Shown here: positions 44,532 through 52,792 of the stretch, one piece after another
How the letters are laid out: every line of letters starts with the position of its first letter
Numbering within the stretch: position 1 is the stretch's first letter
From: Algoriphagus mannitolivorans DSM 15301
Lineage (GTDB): Bacteria; Bacteroidota; Bacteroidia; Cytophagales; Cyclobacteriaceae
Assembly (NCBI RefSeq): GCF_000429425.1
Contig: NZ_KE386903.1
Location: 7,071 to 71,070, forward strand
Direction: 5' to 3'
DNA length: 64,000 bases
Program-made: the position numbers and the translations under genes
The notes under the pieces: generated by a model
Told to the model about the DNA's origin: nothing
Database searches by the model: none
What the model saw: the letters and a program-made list of their open reading frames with translations, nothing else

Positions 44532-44805
44532 AGACGGAAGACGGAAGTCCGATGTCTGTTGTCTGTTGTCAGTTGTCAGTTGTCAGGCTGAGCGAACTCA
44601 ACTTTGTCAGACTGAGCGGAGTCGAAGCACAGAAGACGGGAGATGGAAGACGGGAGTCTGATGTCTGTTGTCAGTTGTTAGGCTGAGCGAACTCAACTTT
44701 GTCAAACTGAGCGGAGTCGAAGCACAGAAGACGGAAGACGGAAGTCCGATGTCTGGTGTCAGTTGTCCGATGTCCGATGTCAGGCTGAGCGGAGTCGAAG
44801 CCCAT
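44532..44805. repeat. ~95-102-bp tandem repeat, about three units
   Basis: Units begin with GGCTGAGCG at 44586, 44681 and 44783, giving periods of 95 and 102 bases. Each full unit holds GGCTGAGCGAACTCAACTTT, then CTGAGCGGAGTCGAAGCAC, GAAGACGGAAGACGG-type runs and a string of GATGTCTGTTGTCAGTTGTC words. The TGAGCG.AGTCGAAG core is a known dispersed motif in Bacteroidota. Unit boundaries are irregular and the tails are made of smaller repeats. Confidence 0.8.
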
Positions 44806-44989
44806 TTAGTCCACCGAGGATAGAAGACCGAAGCCTGTTGTCGATTGGCCCTGTCCGGTAGGCAGGCAGTCGAGGCCACCTCATCTGAAATCATGTTTGA
44901 TCACCCGTGAGATTCACCCCAAAATCATTTCCTCTCATTCTTTCCGACGAATTCCCTAATTTGCAGGCTAAAATTTTGACCTCAAATTC

Positions 44990-47401
44990 ATGAAGCTCAA
45001 TTTTCAAAAAGACCTCCTACCGCATCTAATCGGAGTAGCACTTTTTTATGCCATCGTAGTCTTCTACTTCTCTCCAATGGTTTTTGATGGGAAAATCATT
45101 TTCCAGGGTGATATACTTCAGTGGGAAGGTTCAGCCAAGGAAGTCTTGGATTACCGCGATGCCACTGGAGAGCAGGCTCTTTGGACCAACCGGATGTTTG
45201 GGGGAATGCCGACTTATTTCATCAGTCTGGAATTCGCCGGTGATATCACCAATGCCCTGATTTCAGGTTTGACTTTGGGACTTCCACATCCCATAAATGG
45301 ACTGTTTTTGGGAATGGTCAGCTTTTACATTTTGCTTTTGACCTTCGGAGTCCGGCCCGTTTTTGCCATGGGAGGAGCTGTGGCTTTTTCTTTCAATACT
45401 TACAATCTCCTTTCTCTGGCGGCAGGTCACAATGCTAAAATCTGGGCGGTCTGTCTGATTCCTTTGATTCTGGCTGGGATTCATTTGTCCTTTGAGCGAA
45501 AAAGAATCTTGGGCGCCTCTCTCTTAGGCTTGGGATTACTTTTACAACTCAAATTCAATCACCTCCAAATCACCTATTACACGCTGATAATTTCCGTGAT
45601 TTATGTCTTGGTCAGATTGATTTTTGACTGGAAAAAAGAGGGCTTGCCGAGCCTGGTAAAAAGTATCGGATTTCTGGTCATAGGTGCCGCACTGGCGGTT
45701 GGTGGAAATCTGGGCCGCTTAGCGACTGCTTTGGAATATAGTCCCTACTCTACCCGGGGTAAGGCTACTTTGGAAACAGAATCTGCCGGATTAGACCGGG
45801 AATATGCCTTCGGCTGGTCCAATGGAATAATGGAAACTTTGACCTTGGTTGTCCCAGACTTTTACGGTGGGGGGAGCAGTACTCCACTCCCCAAAGGATC
45901 AGAATCCGAAAAAGTCTTGCGAGCACAGGGCATTGATCCTGCCCAAGTCAACGGCTTTGTGAAAGGAGCTCCAACTTATTGGGGCGATCAACCCTTTACC
46001 GGCGGGCCGATTTATGGAGGAGTGATCCTGGTTTTCCTGGCCATCCTGGGTTTTTGGGCTGCGCCAAAGGAAAGCTTGATCGCATTTGGCACCATTATCA
46101 TTTTCTCCCTGATGCTGAGTTGGGGCAAAAACCTGGCTTGGTTTAATTACCTTCTCTTCGACATTCTCCCGGGCTATAATAAATTCCGAGCGGTCTCCAT
46201 GGCATTAGGAATGACACTTTTTGCCATTCCTGTTTTGGGGATGATTTCTTTGGAAAGAGTCGCCCGACAAAAAGATCTCAAGCCTCTATTGATTTCAGGA
46301 GGCATAGTTGCTGGACTCACTTTGCTACTAGCCGTAGCCTCAGGAGCATTTTTCAGATTTGAAGGTGCTGGAGACGTAAACCTTCCAGACTGGCTTATCT
46401 CAGCCATAAAATCCGACCGAAAAGCAATGCTGTCTTCCTCTGCCTGGAAAAGCTTGGCCTTTGTGATTTTGGCATTCGGGCTGATTTATTTCTATTTGAA
46501 AGGAAAAATCTCCGACCTGATCTTGGGTACTGGGCTGGTAGTCCTGATCACCGTAGATGTCTGGACGATCAACCGAAGATACCTCAACGAAGAGTCCTTT
46601 CAGGGAAATCCTTCCCGGCAATTTTTCGCAGAAACCCCTGCTGATCAAAAAATAGCTCAGGACAAGGGATATTTTAGGGTGCTATCCTTGGCAGGATCCC
46701 TCACGGAAGATGGAAGAACCAGCTATCGATTCAATAGCTTAGGTGGGTACCATGGCGCTAAGCTCAGAAGATATCAGGACTTGATCGAAAACCAGCTTCA
46801 GCCAGAAATCAGAGAATTTGTAGGCAAAGCGCAGGAGGGAGAATTTGACTGGGAAGGAATCGGGGTGATCAATATGCTGAACACGAAATATTTCATGGCA
46901 GGTGCAGAAGCTAGTGCAGTTTTTGAAAATCCTGAAGCCAATGGCCCGGCTTGGGTTCCTACAGAGATCGTCTCTGTGACTTCTAATCAGGAAGAGATGG
47001 ACCGGTTGGGAGAAATCAATACCAAAGCCGAAGCCACCCTGAACGTTCAAGAATTTGGGCAGATTCAGGCAGGGGCTGGACAGATTTCTTTGGTTTCCAA
47101 CCAACCCAATTCCTTAAAATATCAAGCCGAAATGAGTAAAGGAGGCTTGGTGGTTTTTTCGGAAATTCACTATCCTGAAGGTTGGATAGCAACAATTGAC
47201 GGTAAAGAAGCTCCGATTTTACGAACCAATTATCTTCTGAGAGGATTGGAAGTTCCTGCGGGTAGCCACGAAATTGTCTTTACCTTTGCTCCATCGAGCT
47301 TTTATTCCACCAAGACTGCAACCGTCATTTTCCAATACCTGATTGTATTGACCTTAATTGCGGGTATTGTGGTAACCTATAGAAAAGAAGATGAAGTCTG
47401 A
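44990..47401 (+). CDS. YfhO family membrane protein
   Basis: An 803-residue polytopic membrane protein. About 11 to 13 hydrophobic helices occupy residues 10-520, with the loop motifs WEGSAKEVLDYRDATGEQALWTNRMFGGMPTY (residues 46-77, split here by recognition only) and FNTYNLLSLAAGHNAKIWAVCLIP near 130-155. A large extracytoplasmic C-terminal part follows, then one terminal helix (TATVIFQYLIVLTLIAGIVV). In Gram-positives YfhO participates in glycosylation of lipoteichoic acid; in Bacteroidota the role is unproven, but a lipid-linked sugar transferase is plausible. The C-terminal sequence FSEIHYPEGWIATIDG is typical. It overlaps the methyltransferase gene by 11 bp, heading an operon. Confidence 0.85.
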   Translation: MKLNFQKDLLPHLIGVALFYAIVVFYFSPMVFDGKIIFQGDILQWEGSAKEVLDYRDATGEQALWTNRMFGGMPTYFISLEFAGDITNALISGLTLGLPHPINGLFLGMVSFYILLLTFGVRPVFAMGGAVAFSFNTYNLLSLAAGHNAKIWAVCLIPLILAGIHLSFERKRILGASLLGLGLLLQLKFNHLQITYYTLIISVIYVLVRLIFDWKKEGLPSLVKSIGFLVIGAALAVGGNLGRLATALEYSPYSTRGKATLETESAGLDREYAFGWSNGIMETLTLVVPDFYGGGSSTPLPKGSESEKVLRAQGIDPAQVNGFVKGAPTYWGDQPFTGGPIYGGVILVFLAILGFWAAPKESLIAFGTIIIFSLMLSWGKNLAWFNYLLFDILPGYNKFRAVSMALGMTLFAIPVLGMISLERVARQKDLKPLLISGGIVAGLTLLLAVASGAFFRFEGAGDVNLPDWLISAIKSDRKAMLSSSAWKSLAFVILAFGLIYFYLKGKISDLILGTGLVVLITVDVWTINRRYLNEESFQGNPSRQFFAETPADQKIAQDKGYFRVLSLAGSLTEDGRTSYRFNSLGGYHGAKLRRYQDLIENQLQPEIREFVGKAQEGEFDWEGIGVINMLNTKYFMAGAEASAVFENPEANGPAWVPTEIVSVTSNQEEMDRLGEINTKAEATLNVQEFGQIQAGAGQISLVSNQPNSLKYQAEMSKGGLVVFSEIHYPEGWIATIDGKEAPILRTNYLLRGLEVPAGSHEIVFTFAPSSFYSTKTATVIFQYLIVLTLIAGIVVTYRKEDEV

Positions 47402-48113
47402 AGAAAAAGACAAAGTCGTTAGTTTTTACGACCAGTTTTCCGAAAAGCAACAAAAAACCGGAATCAATTCCCGGCATTTGAGCATTTTGGACAAAGTCAA
47501 ACTGGCTGGACTAAAGGATAGCCATAAAATCCTGGAAATTGGATGTGGCATAGGTACTGTCTCCCACCTTTTGGCAACACAGGTTTCGAAGGGGGAAGTG
47601 CTTGCAGTGGATATTTCTCCAGAAAGTATTGAAAAGGCAAAGAAACTTTGGAAGAAACAAGAAAATCTGAGCTTTGAAGTTTCGGATATGTCTGACTTTG
47701 AAAAGCCAAATGAGAAATTTGATTTCTTCGTTTTTCCTGATGTTTTGGAACATATCCCTACAGATCAGCATTTTCGCCTTTTTCAAAATATCCAAAAGCA
47801 TGCTCACCAGGACTCGGTGATATTTATCCATATTCCAGCTCCGCGGTACCTTCAATGGATGATCGAAAATGAGCCTGCTAAACTTCAGGTAATAGATCAA
47901 CCTTTGGACTCAGGGGATTTGATCAAGAACATCACAGCAAATGGTTTTTTCTTGGAAAAAATGGAGACCTACTCTCTCTTTTTTGAAGAGAATGACTACC
48001 AATATTTCATTTTCCGATCGGCAAAACCCTTGTCAAGCTCCACTCCGAAAAGTAAATGGAGTGTTTTGAAAGAAAGAATTAGAATCCGCCTGAAATATGG
48101 CTTAACCCAATAA
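47391..48113 (+). CDS. class I SAM-dependent methyltransferase
   Basis: A 240-residue soluble methyltransferase. The SAM-binding glycine loop is ILEIGCGIGTVS (residues 44-55), followed by VLAVDISPESIEKAK and the acidic FDFFVFPDVLEHIP. The substrate is undetermined; the layout resembles ubiquinone/glycolipid-type methyltransferases. The start ATG lies inside the last codons of yfhO, and slyD follows after 5 bp. A role linked to YfhO in envelope glycan or lipid modification is inference from the operon. Confidence 0.85.
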   Translation: MKSEEKDKVVSFYDQFSEKQQKTGINSRHLSILDKVKLAGLKDSHKILEIGCGIGTVSHLLATQVSKGEVLAVDISPESIEKAKKLWKKQENLSFEVSDMSDFEKPNEKFDFFVFPDVLEHIPTDQHFRLFQNIQKHAHQDSVIFIHIPAPRYLQWMIENEPAKLQVIDQPLDSGDLIKNITANGFFLEKMETYSLFFEENDYQYFIFRSAKPLSSSTPKSKWSVLKERIRIRLKYGLTQ

Positions 48114-48118
48114 AAATC

Positions 48119-48643
48119 ATGAATATTCAGGCAAATGCAGTGGTAGGTTTGACCTACGAGCTTCAAGTCTCAAAGTTGGAAGACGAAATCGAGTCAGCGC
48201 CATTCAGTGTCGAAATCCGGGATGAAGAAGATCCCTTTTATTTTCTATTTGGGCAAAGTGGGCTTCCTGAAAAATTCGAAGAGCTTTTGCAGGGAAAAAA
48301 GGAAGGGGATGATTTCACCTTTACCCTTAGCGTGGAGGAAGCCTATGGAGAACCTGATGAAGACTTGGTTATCACCTTGCCTAAGGAGCAGTTTTCCAAA
48401 GAAAGGGGCTTTTCAGAAGATATGCTGGAAGAAGGCAACTTTCTCCCATTGATGGATGAAAACGGATACAGCATGCAAGCCAAGATTTTGAAAAACCTTG
48501 GAGATCAGCTTTTACTGGATTTCAATCATCCCTTGGTAGGCTTTGACCTTCATTTTGAAGGAAAAGTTCTAGAAGTACGAGAAGCGACCAAAGAAGAGCT
48601 TACCCACGGACATGTCCATGGAAAGCACGGAGAGCATGAATAA
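48119..48643 (+). CDS. slyD: FKBP-type peptidyl-prolyl isomerase SlyD
   Basis: A 174-residue folding helper. The FKBP domain is interrupted by the chaperone insert-in-flap domain, giving the usual order: VGLTYELQVS, PFYFLFGQSGLPEKFEELLQ split around residue 40-60, SVEEAYGEPDEDL, a central flap insertion, and NHPLVGFDLHFEGKVLEVREAT. The tail HGHVHGKHGEHE is histidine-rich and should bind nickel or other metals, as in SlyD. It is the last gene of the yfhO-methyltransferase-slyD operon, followed by the bidirectional terminator at 48668-48699. Confidence 0.93.
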   Translation: MNIQANAVVGLTYELQVSKLEDEIESAPFSVEIRDEEDPFYFLFGQSGLPEKFEELLQGKKEGDDFTFTLSVEEAYGEPDEDLVITLPKEQFSKERGFSEDMLEEGNFLPLMDENGYSMQAKILKNLGDQLLLDFNHPLVGFDLHFEGKVLEVREATKEELTHGHVHGKHGEHE

Positions 48644-48667
48644 AAAGTGAATTAGCCTCAAAGAAAA

Positions 48668-48699
48668 AGCCACCTCAACAGACGTTGAGGTGGCTCTCT
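48668..48699. terminator. bidirectional terminator
   Basis: A 12-bp perfect stem AGCCACCTCAAC/GTTGAGGTGGCT with loop AGAC, flanked by A-rich and T-rich sequence, between convergent slyD and the 48716-50221 gene. Confidence 0.9.
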
Positions 48700-48715
48700 T
48701 TTTGAAAGCAATTCT

Positions 48716-50221
48716 TTAACCCAGCAACAGGGTTAGATTACGATGAATAGAATTGTGACCGATGTAGTTATACCCGTTGGTAGTCCGAGCCGAAGCCGTA
48801 AGCACAAAGCTATAGGCACAACTCTGAGGAGGTCTCCAATTACCGGAAGCTGGGACAAGGTGATTCGTATAACCTCCCCAATTGCCCTTTGCAGGGGTAT
48901 ATCCTTCGCTGAAAATCCCAACAGACTGCCCTGCTCCATAAGTGGCATAGAAATTAATCCCCAAAAGATTTCCCTCTGGGTCATTGGCAGAAATCCGGAA
49001 GTTTAACCCATCCGGAGCAGCGCCAATAGTCTCAATCGCACAGGCCGAAACTTCAGTACGTCCATGCTTAATGCTGTCAATATTTACAGCCGGCAGGGAA
49101 TTGTCAATAAACAAGCCCAAGGTTTGGTTTGCATCCGGCACATCCACTGCTCCTACTCTTTTGTAAAAAATCACCTTGATTTGATACAAACCAGGAAGTA
49201 GTGCGGTAGTCGGAAACTGAATCAATAAATCATCAATGGAATAGTCTTGGGCCGGATTGGTCAATTCATAAAATCCCAAGGTAGAAGCCGAAAATGACTC
49301 TAATACGTAGGTGGAACCATTCCATCGGTAATTTGACCAATTTGAAATCAGCTTTTGTGCAGAACCACCAGGAGGAGTTATTTCTACCCGATATTTCTTA
49401 ATCCCCTGATTCCAGAGATCTTGAATTTTTGCCCGGTTTCCGATGAGATTCAAAGTTCCGCCGAAGGCAGCATTTTGCACAGCCACATAATATCCCGCAT
49501 CCGTGGTAGCTCTTCCTCCAGCATCGATTTTAGTGGTTGGAATCAATCCTACACTTCCAACCAGTGGCCCAAGCTGAGCAGAGGGTATGGTAGGCTTTCT
49601 GGATAAAATCAACTGCCTGAGTTTGGTAAAATCTTTAAAGAAATTCCCTGGGAAATCGGTGGTAAATGAGGGATTGGTGGACTTTACTCTAAATCCAAAA
49701 TAGGTAAACGGGGTGGACAAAGGCCAGGAGATTGCCACATTAATCTCCTTGAGATCAAGTTTGAATTTCCAAATCCGATGGGGAGTTGAAGAATTCATAC
49801 TCGGACCAAATTCCTGTCGAACCTCACTCAATGATGGTGAAGACTGAAGTCCGGTCCATGAGCCCGGTCCTAAGTAAAATTGCCTCCCCAACTTATCGGG
49901 TTGACCGGGATATAGCCCGTAATTGATATCCTGATTGGCTGTGATTCCCCGGTCACGGTTGACATCAAATGACAACCAGAAGTAATCATTTGTACTGGAA
50001 TCATTGCCTGTGTCTTGGACTACGTCCAAGGCTAGGTAAAGGAATTTGGCATCGTTTTTTGCCAAAACAACCCCTCTTGAGAAAGACAGGGTACCGGCAT
50101 CATCCCAAGAACCTGAATTCAAGGGAGAGTTCAAATCAATGGGCTGCTGTGCCCACTCACTCTTAAATGGCATTGCAAATACCAACGGTGAGGTAATCGA
50201 AAGGCTTCTGAGTTTAGCCAT
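48716..50221 (-). CDS. unrecognised 501-aa protein with carbohydrate-binding-like N-terminus
   Basis: A long beta-rich protein without an obvious signal peptide or membrane helix. Residues 20-140 (WDDAGTLSFSRGVVLAKNDAKFLYLALDVVQDTG, followed by DYFWLSFDVNRDRG) resemble the CBM9/DOMON-type sandwich that opens many exported Bacteroidota proteins. The middle (200-330) is repetitive in G, T and N; the C-terminal third (LPAVNIDSIKHGRTEVSACAIETIG, FRISANDPEGNLLGINFYATYG) resembles a fibronectin- or cadherin-like beta domain. I recognise no catalytic motif. A perfect palindrome lies upstream at 50335-50358. The start at 50221 is uncertain, which may hide a signal peptide. Confidence 0.6.
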   Translation of the reverse strand: MAKLRSLSITSPLVFAMPFKSEWAQQPIDLNSPLNSGSWDDAGTLSFSRGVVLAKNDAKFLYLALDVVQDTGNDSSTNDYFWLSFDVNRDRGITANQDINYGLYPGQPDKLGRQFYLGPGSWTGLQSSPSLSEVRQEFGPSMNSSTPHRIWKFKLDLKEINVAISWPLSTPFTYFGFRVKSTNPSFTTDFPGNFFKDFTKLRQLILSRKPTIPSAQLGPLVGSVGLIPTTKIDAGGRATTDAGYYVAVQNAAFGGTLNLIGNRAKIQDLWNQGIKKYRVEITPPGGSAQKLISNWSNYRWNGSTYVLESFSASTLGFYELTNPAQDYSIDDLLIQFPTTALLPGLYQIKVIFYKRVGAVDVPDANQTLGLFIDNSLPAVNIDSIKHGRTEVSACAIETIGAAPDGLNFRISANDPEGNLLGINFYATYGAGQSVGIFSEGYTPAKGNWGGYTNHLVPASGNWRPPQSCAYSFVLTASARTTNGYNYIGHNSIHRNLTLLLG

Positions 50222-50518
50222 AGCAACATGTGTGAATAAAAATGAAAAGAAGAAACAATCTGCCTTCCACAGTTAGGAAGGTCTGAAATTACAATCTCCG
50301 AATAGGTGAGACCCCTATTTGGAGAACCTAAAACATTTGTTAAACTATTTTAACAAATAATTGAAAATCAATAAGATATAAAGCTAAACTTTATTAGCAC
50401 TTCTCAAAAATTATCTACCGGAAAATCCTAGAATGGAAGGACTTATCGCAAAATAACAATCCCTTAATCTGAATTCTGAGGAGATTTTCTACATTTAAAT
50501 TACATTTTAACCAGTCTT
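50222..50518. other. divergent promoter region with a 24-bp palindrome
   Basis: About 300 AT-rich bases between the unrecognised gene (minus) and the GDPD gene (plus). Apart from the palindrome at 50335-50358 nothing is recognised. Confidence 0.5.
50335..50358. promoter_or_regulatory. palindromic operator candidate
   Basis: Arms ATTTGTTAAA and TTTAACAAAT around CTAT form a perfect 10-bp inverted repeat. It lies about 115 bp before the unrecognised minus-strand gene and 160 bp before the GDPD gene. Too AT-rich for a strong terminator, with no T-tract following. Confidence 0.45.
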
Positions 50519-51307
50519 ATGAATCTTCTAAAAAACACTTTTCTTCTTTTTTGCTCGGTATTTATCAGTATTACTTGCCTTGGACAAATGAAATTTAACT
50601 CCAACAAAGTCATCGCACATCGGGGAGCTTGGAAGGCAAATTCATTTCCACAAAACTCACTCGCTTCACTGAAAGAAGCAGTGAAACTTGGCTGCGAAGG
50701 CTCAGAATTTGATGTCTGGATGACGGCAGACGAGGTCCTGGTCGTCAATCATGATGGAGATTTTATGGGAATGGAAATTGAACATTCCACCTATGCGCAA
50801 CTCCTTTCCCAAAAGCTACCGAATGGAGAAAAAATCCCAACCTTGGAAGAATACCTCAAGGCAGGCAAAAAACAAAAGACCACCAAACTGATTCTGGAAT
50901 TCAAGCCTTCTAAAATCAGTGTAGAAAGAAGTGAAAGGGTGGGAGAAATGGCCGTGAAAACCGTGCATAGGCTTAAGGCTCAAAAGTGGGTGGAATACAT
51001 CACTTTTAGTTTCGAGGGAGGGAAAAAAGCCATCGCTACTGATCCTAAAGCAAAAGTCGCCTATCTCAATGGAGAAAAATCCCCTGCAGAATTAAAGGAG
51101 GCGGGGTTTTTCGGATTTGACTACAATATCCGAATTCTCAGACAGAAGCCAGAATGGATCCAGGAAGCAAAAGCGCTGGGTTTGACCACCAATTCCTGGA
51201 CGGTCAATACTGCCGAAGATATGATTTGGCTTTTGGATCAAGGAATCGACCTGATTACCACAGATGAACCTGAATTACTTTTCAGGATTTTGAAGGATAA
51301 AGAATAA
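50519..51307 (+). CDS. exported glycerophosphodiester phosphodiesterase
   Basis: A 262-residue periplasmic phosphodiesterase that splits glycerophosphodiesters into glycerol-3-phosphate and an alcohol. The signal peptide is MNLLKNTFLLFCSVFISITCLG. The GDPD motif is IAHRGAWKANSFPQNSLAS with catalytic H34 and R35, then E-F-D (GSEFDVWM, metal ligands) and the second catalytic histidine in VNHDGDF. The usual P-E-N-T is P-Q-N-S here. The C-terminal TNSWTVNTAEDMIWLLDQGIDLITTDEP is typical of the family. Monocistronic; its terminator at 51313-51347 is shared with the convergent FAH gene. Confidence 0.9.
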   Translation: MNLLKNTFLLFCSVFISITCLGQMKFNSNKVIAHRGAWKANSFPQNSLASLKEAVKLGCEGSEFDVWMTADEVLVVNHDGDFMGMEIEHSTYAQLLSQKLPNGEKIPTLEEYLKAGKKQKTTKLILEFKPSKISVERSERVGEMAVKTVHRLKAQKWVEYITFSFEGGKKAIATDPKAKVAYLNGEKSPAELKEAGFFGFDYNIRILRQKPEWIQEAKALGLTTNSWTVNTAEDMIWLLDQGIDLITTDEPELLFRILKDKE

Positions 51308-51312
51308 GCATT

Positions 51313-51347
51313 AAAAAAGGCTCTGAGGTAAATTCAGAGCCTTTTTT
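51313..51347. terminator. bidirectional terminator
   Basis: A 14-bp perfect stem AAAAAAGGCTCTGA/TCAGAGCCTTTTTT with loop GGTAAAT between convergent GDPD and fumarylacetoacetase genes. Confidence 0.92.
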
Positions 51348-51349
51348 AA

Positions 51350-52621
51350 TTAATTTTTTGCCGGAAGAATTTGTCCGGCAACTTCTCCGAAGCCAACCCT
51401 TATTCCGTCTTTTTCGGCAAATCCTTTCATAATCACAGTATCTCCGTCTTCGATAAACTTTCTTTCTTCTCCATCTTCCAAAGGAACAGCTTTGCTCCCT
51501 TTCCAACTCAGTTCAAGCATGGATCCGTAGGAATTTTCGGTAGATCCGGAAATTGTCCCGGAAGCCATCATGTCTCCGACATTGATGTTACAGCCATTTA
51601 CGGTATGATGAGCCAATTGCTGAGCAATGTTCCAATACATGTGTTTGAAATTGGAAGTACAGACTTTCGAGGCTTTTTTGCCTTCGGGCTGAATAAAAAC
51701 TTCCAGATTGATATCAAAGCTGTGGCTTTTTTCGCATTTCAGGTAATCCAAGACCTCAGGTTCTTGAATAGGCCCCTCCACTCGGAAAGGTTCCAAAGCC
51801 TCCAAAGTAACCACCCAAGGAGAAATGGAGGATCCGAAATTTTTCCCTAAAAAAGGACCTAGTGGCACATATTCCCAAGCTTGGATATCCCTTGCCGACC
51901 AATCATTGAATAAAACCATCCCGAAGATATATTCCTCAGCCTCGCCAGTGCTGACTGTATCCCCAAGTTTGGTTTGTTTCCCGGTGATAAACGCCATTTC
52001 CAGCTCAAAATCCAGTCTTCGACTTGGACCAAATGCCGGCTTTTCCATATCTGGGTCTTTAAATTGACCTTTGGGTCTGTGAATTGGAGTTCCAGACACC
52101 ACAATGGACGAGGCTCTGCCATGGTATCCAACCGGTAAATGCTTCCAATTGGGAAGTAGGGCATTTTCCGGATCTCGGAACATTTTCCCCACATTGGTGG
52201 CGTGCTCTATGCTGCTGTAGAAATCCGTATAATCGCCGATTTTTACAGGAAGAAGCATTTCAGCCTCCTTGCGGTTAACCATTACTTTTCCCCGAGCAGA
52301 GTGATTTTTTAGCTCTTCATTTTCTTCCAACAGAAGGTTTTGCACCCGCTCTCGAATCTTTTTGGTCTGGGCCTTCCCAAGCGCAATCAGCTCATTGAGA
52401 GAATCGTTCATAAAAATTCCCTCCGGGAGAAACAAAGAAGAGAAGAAACCTTCCTGATCCAGTACGCTAAGGTCTACAATCTTATCTCCGATAGCCACTC
52501 CGATTCTCGGACTAAGCTTCTTGTTTTTGAAAACACCGAAGGGAAGATTATAAATGGTGAAATCGGAATTTTTTGGAATTTCCACCCAAGTATTCAGGGT
52601 AGGCAGGGCACTTTCGCTCAT
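51350..52621 (-). CDS. fahA: fumarylacetoacetase
   Basis: Last enzyme of tyrosine breakdown: splits fumarylacetoacetate into fumarate and acetoacetate. From ATG 52621 it has 423 residues. Metal and catalytic residues keep a constant offset of +7 from the mouse enzyme: D133 and H140 (DYTDFYSSIEHATNVG), E206 and E208 (FELEMAFITG) and D240 (NDWSARDIQAWEY). The C-terminal SGTISGSTENSYGSMLELSWKG is also diagnostic. A TTG two codons upstream of the ATG is unlikely as a start. No other tyrosine-pathway gene is in the window. Confidence 0.96.
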   Translation of the reverse strand: MSESALPTLNTWVEIPKNSDFTIYNLPFGVFKNKKLSPRIGVAIGDKIVDLSVLDQEGFFSSLFLPEGIFMNDSLNELIALGKAQTKKIRERVQNLLLEENEELKNHSARGKVMVNRKEAEMLLPVKIGDYTDFYSSIEHATNVGKMFRDPENALLPNWKHLPVGYHGRASSIVVSGTPIHRPKGQFKDPDMEKPAFGPSRRLDFELEMAFITGKQTKLGDTVSTGEAEEYIFGMVLFNDWSARDIQAWEYVPLGPFLGKNFGSSISPWVVTLEALEPFRVEGPIQEPEVLDYLKCEKSHSFDINLEVFIQPEGKKASKVCTSNFKHMYWNIAQQLAHHTVNGCNINVGDMMASGTISGSTENSYGSMLELSWKGSKAVPLEDGEERKFIEDGDTVIMKGFAEKDGIRVGFGEVAGQILPAKN

Positions 52622-52792
52622 GATCAAAAATTGTTGTGGGCGTAAAATTACTGCATTCAGGGGAAATGAAAAATCATTCTCCGGTTCATCCCAAATAAAC
52701 TTGCCTCAAAACACCGAAGATCAACCGTAAATCAAATATTTTCACACAATATTATTTGGCTACTTAAATTTCAATAGTAAACCTTACTCTAT

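Larger units (their letters stand above)
44442..44989. other. intergenic with tandem repeats, no gene
   Basis: About 550 bp between divergent ffh and yfhO. Nearly all of 44507-44885 is made of the repeats described at 44532-44805 plus related fragments (GTAGGCAGGCAG, TCGAGGCC). An open frame runs through it but encodes repeat-derived strings. Promoters sit at each edge. Confidence 0.6.

Noticed and set aside
44532-44805. Possible CRISPR-like array
   Set aside because: Units are 95-102 bp and nearly identical throughout, with no unique spacers, no short palindromic repeat and no cas genes in the window.
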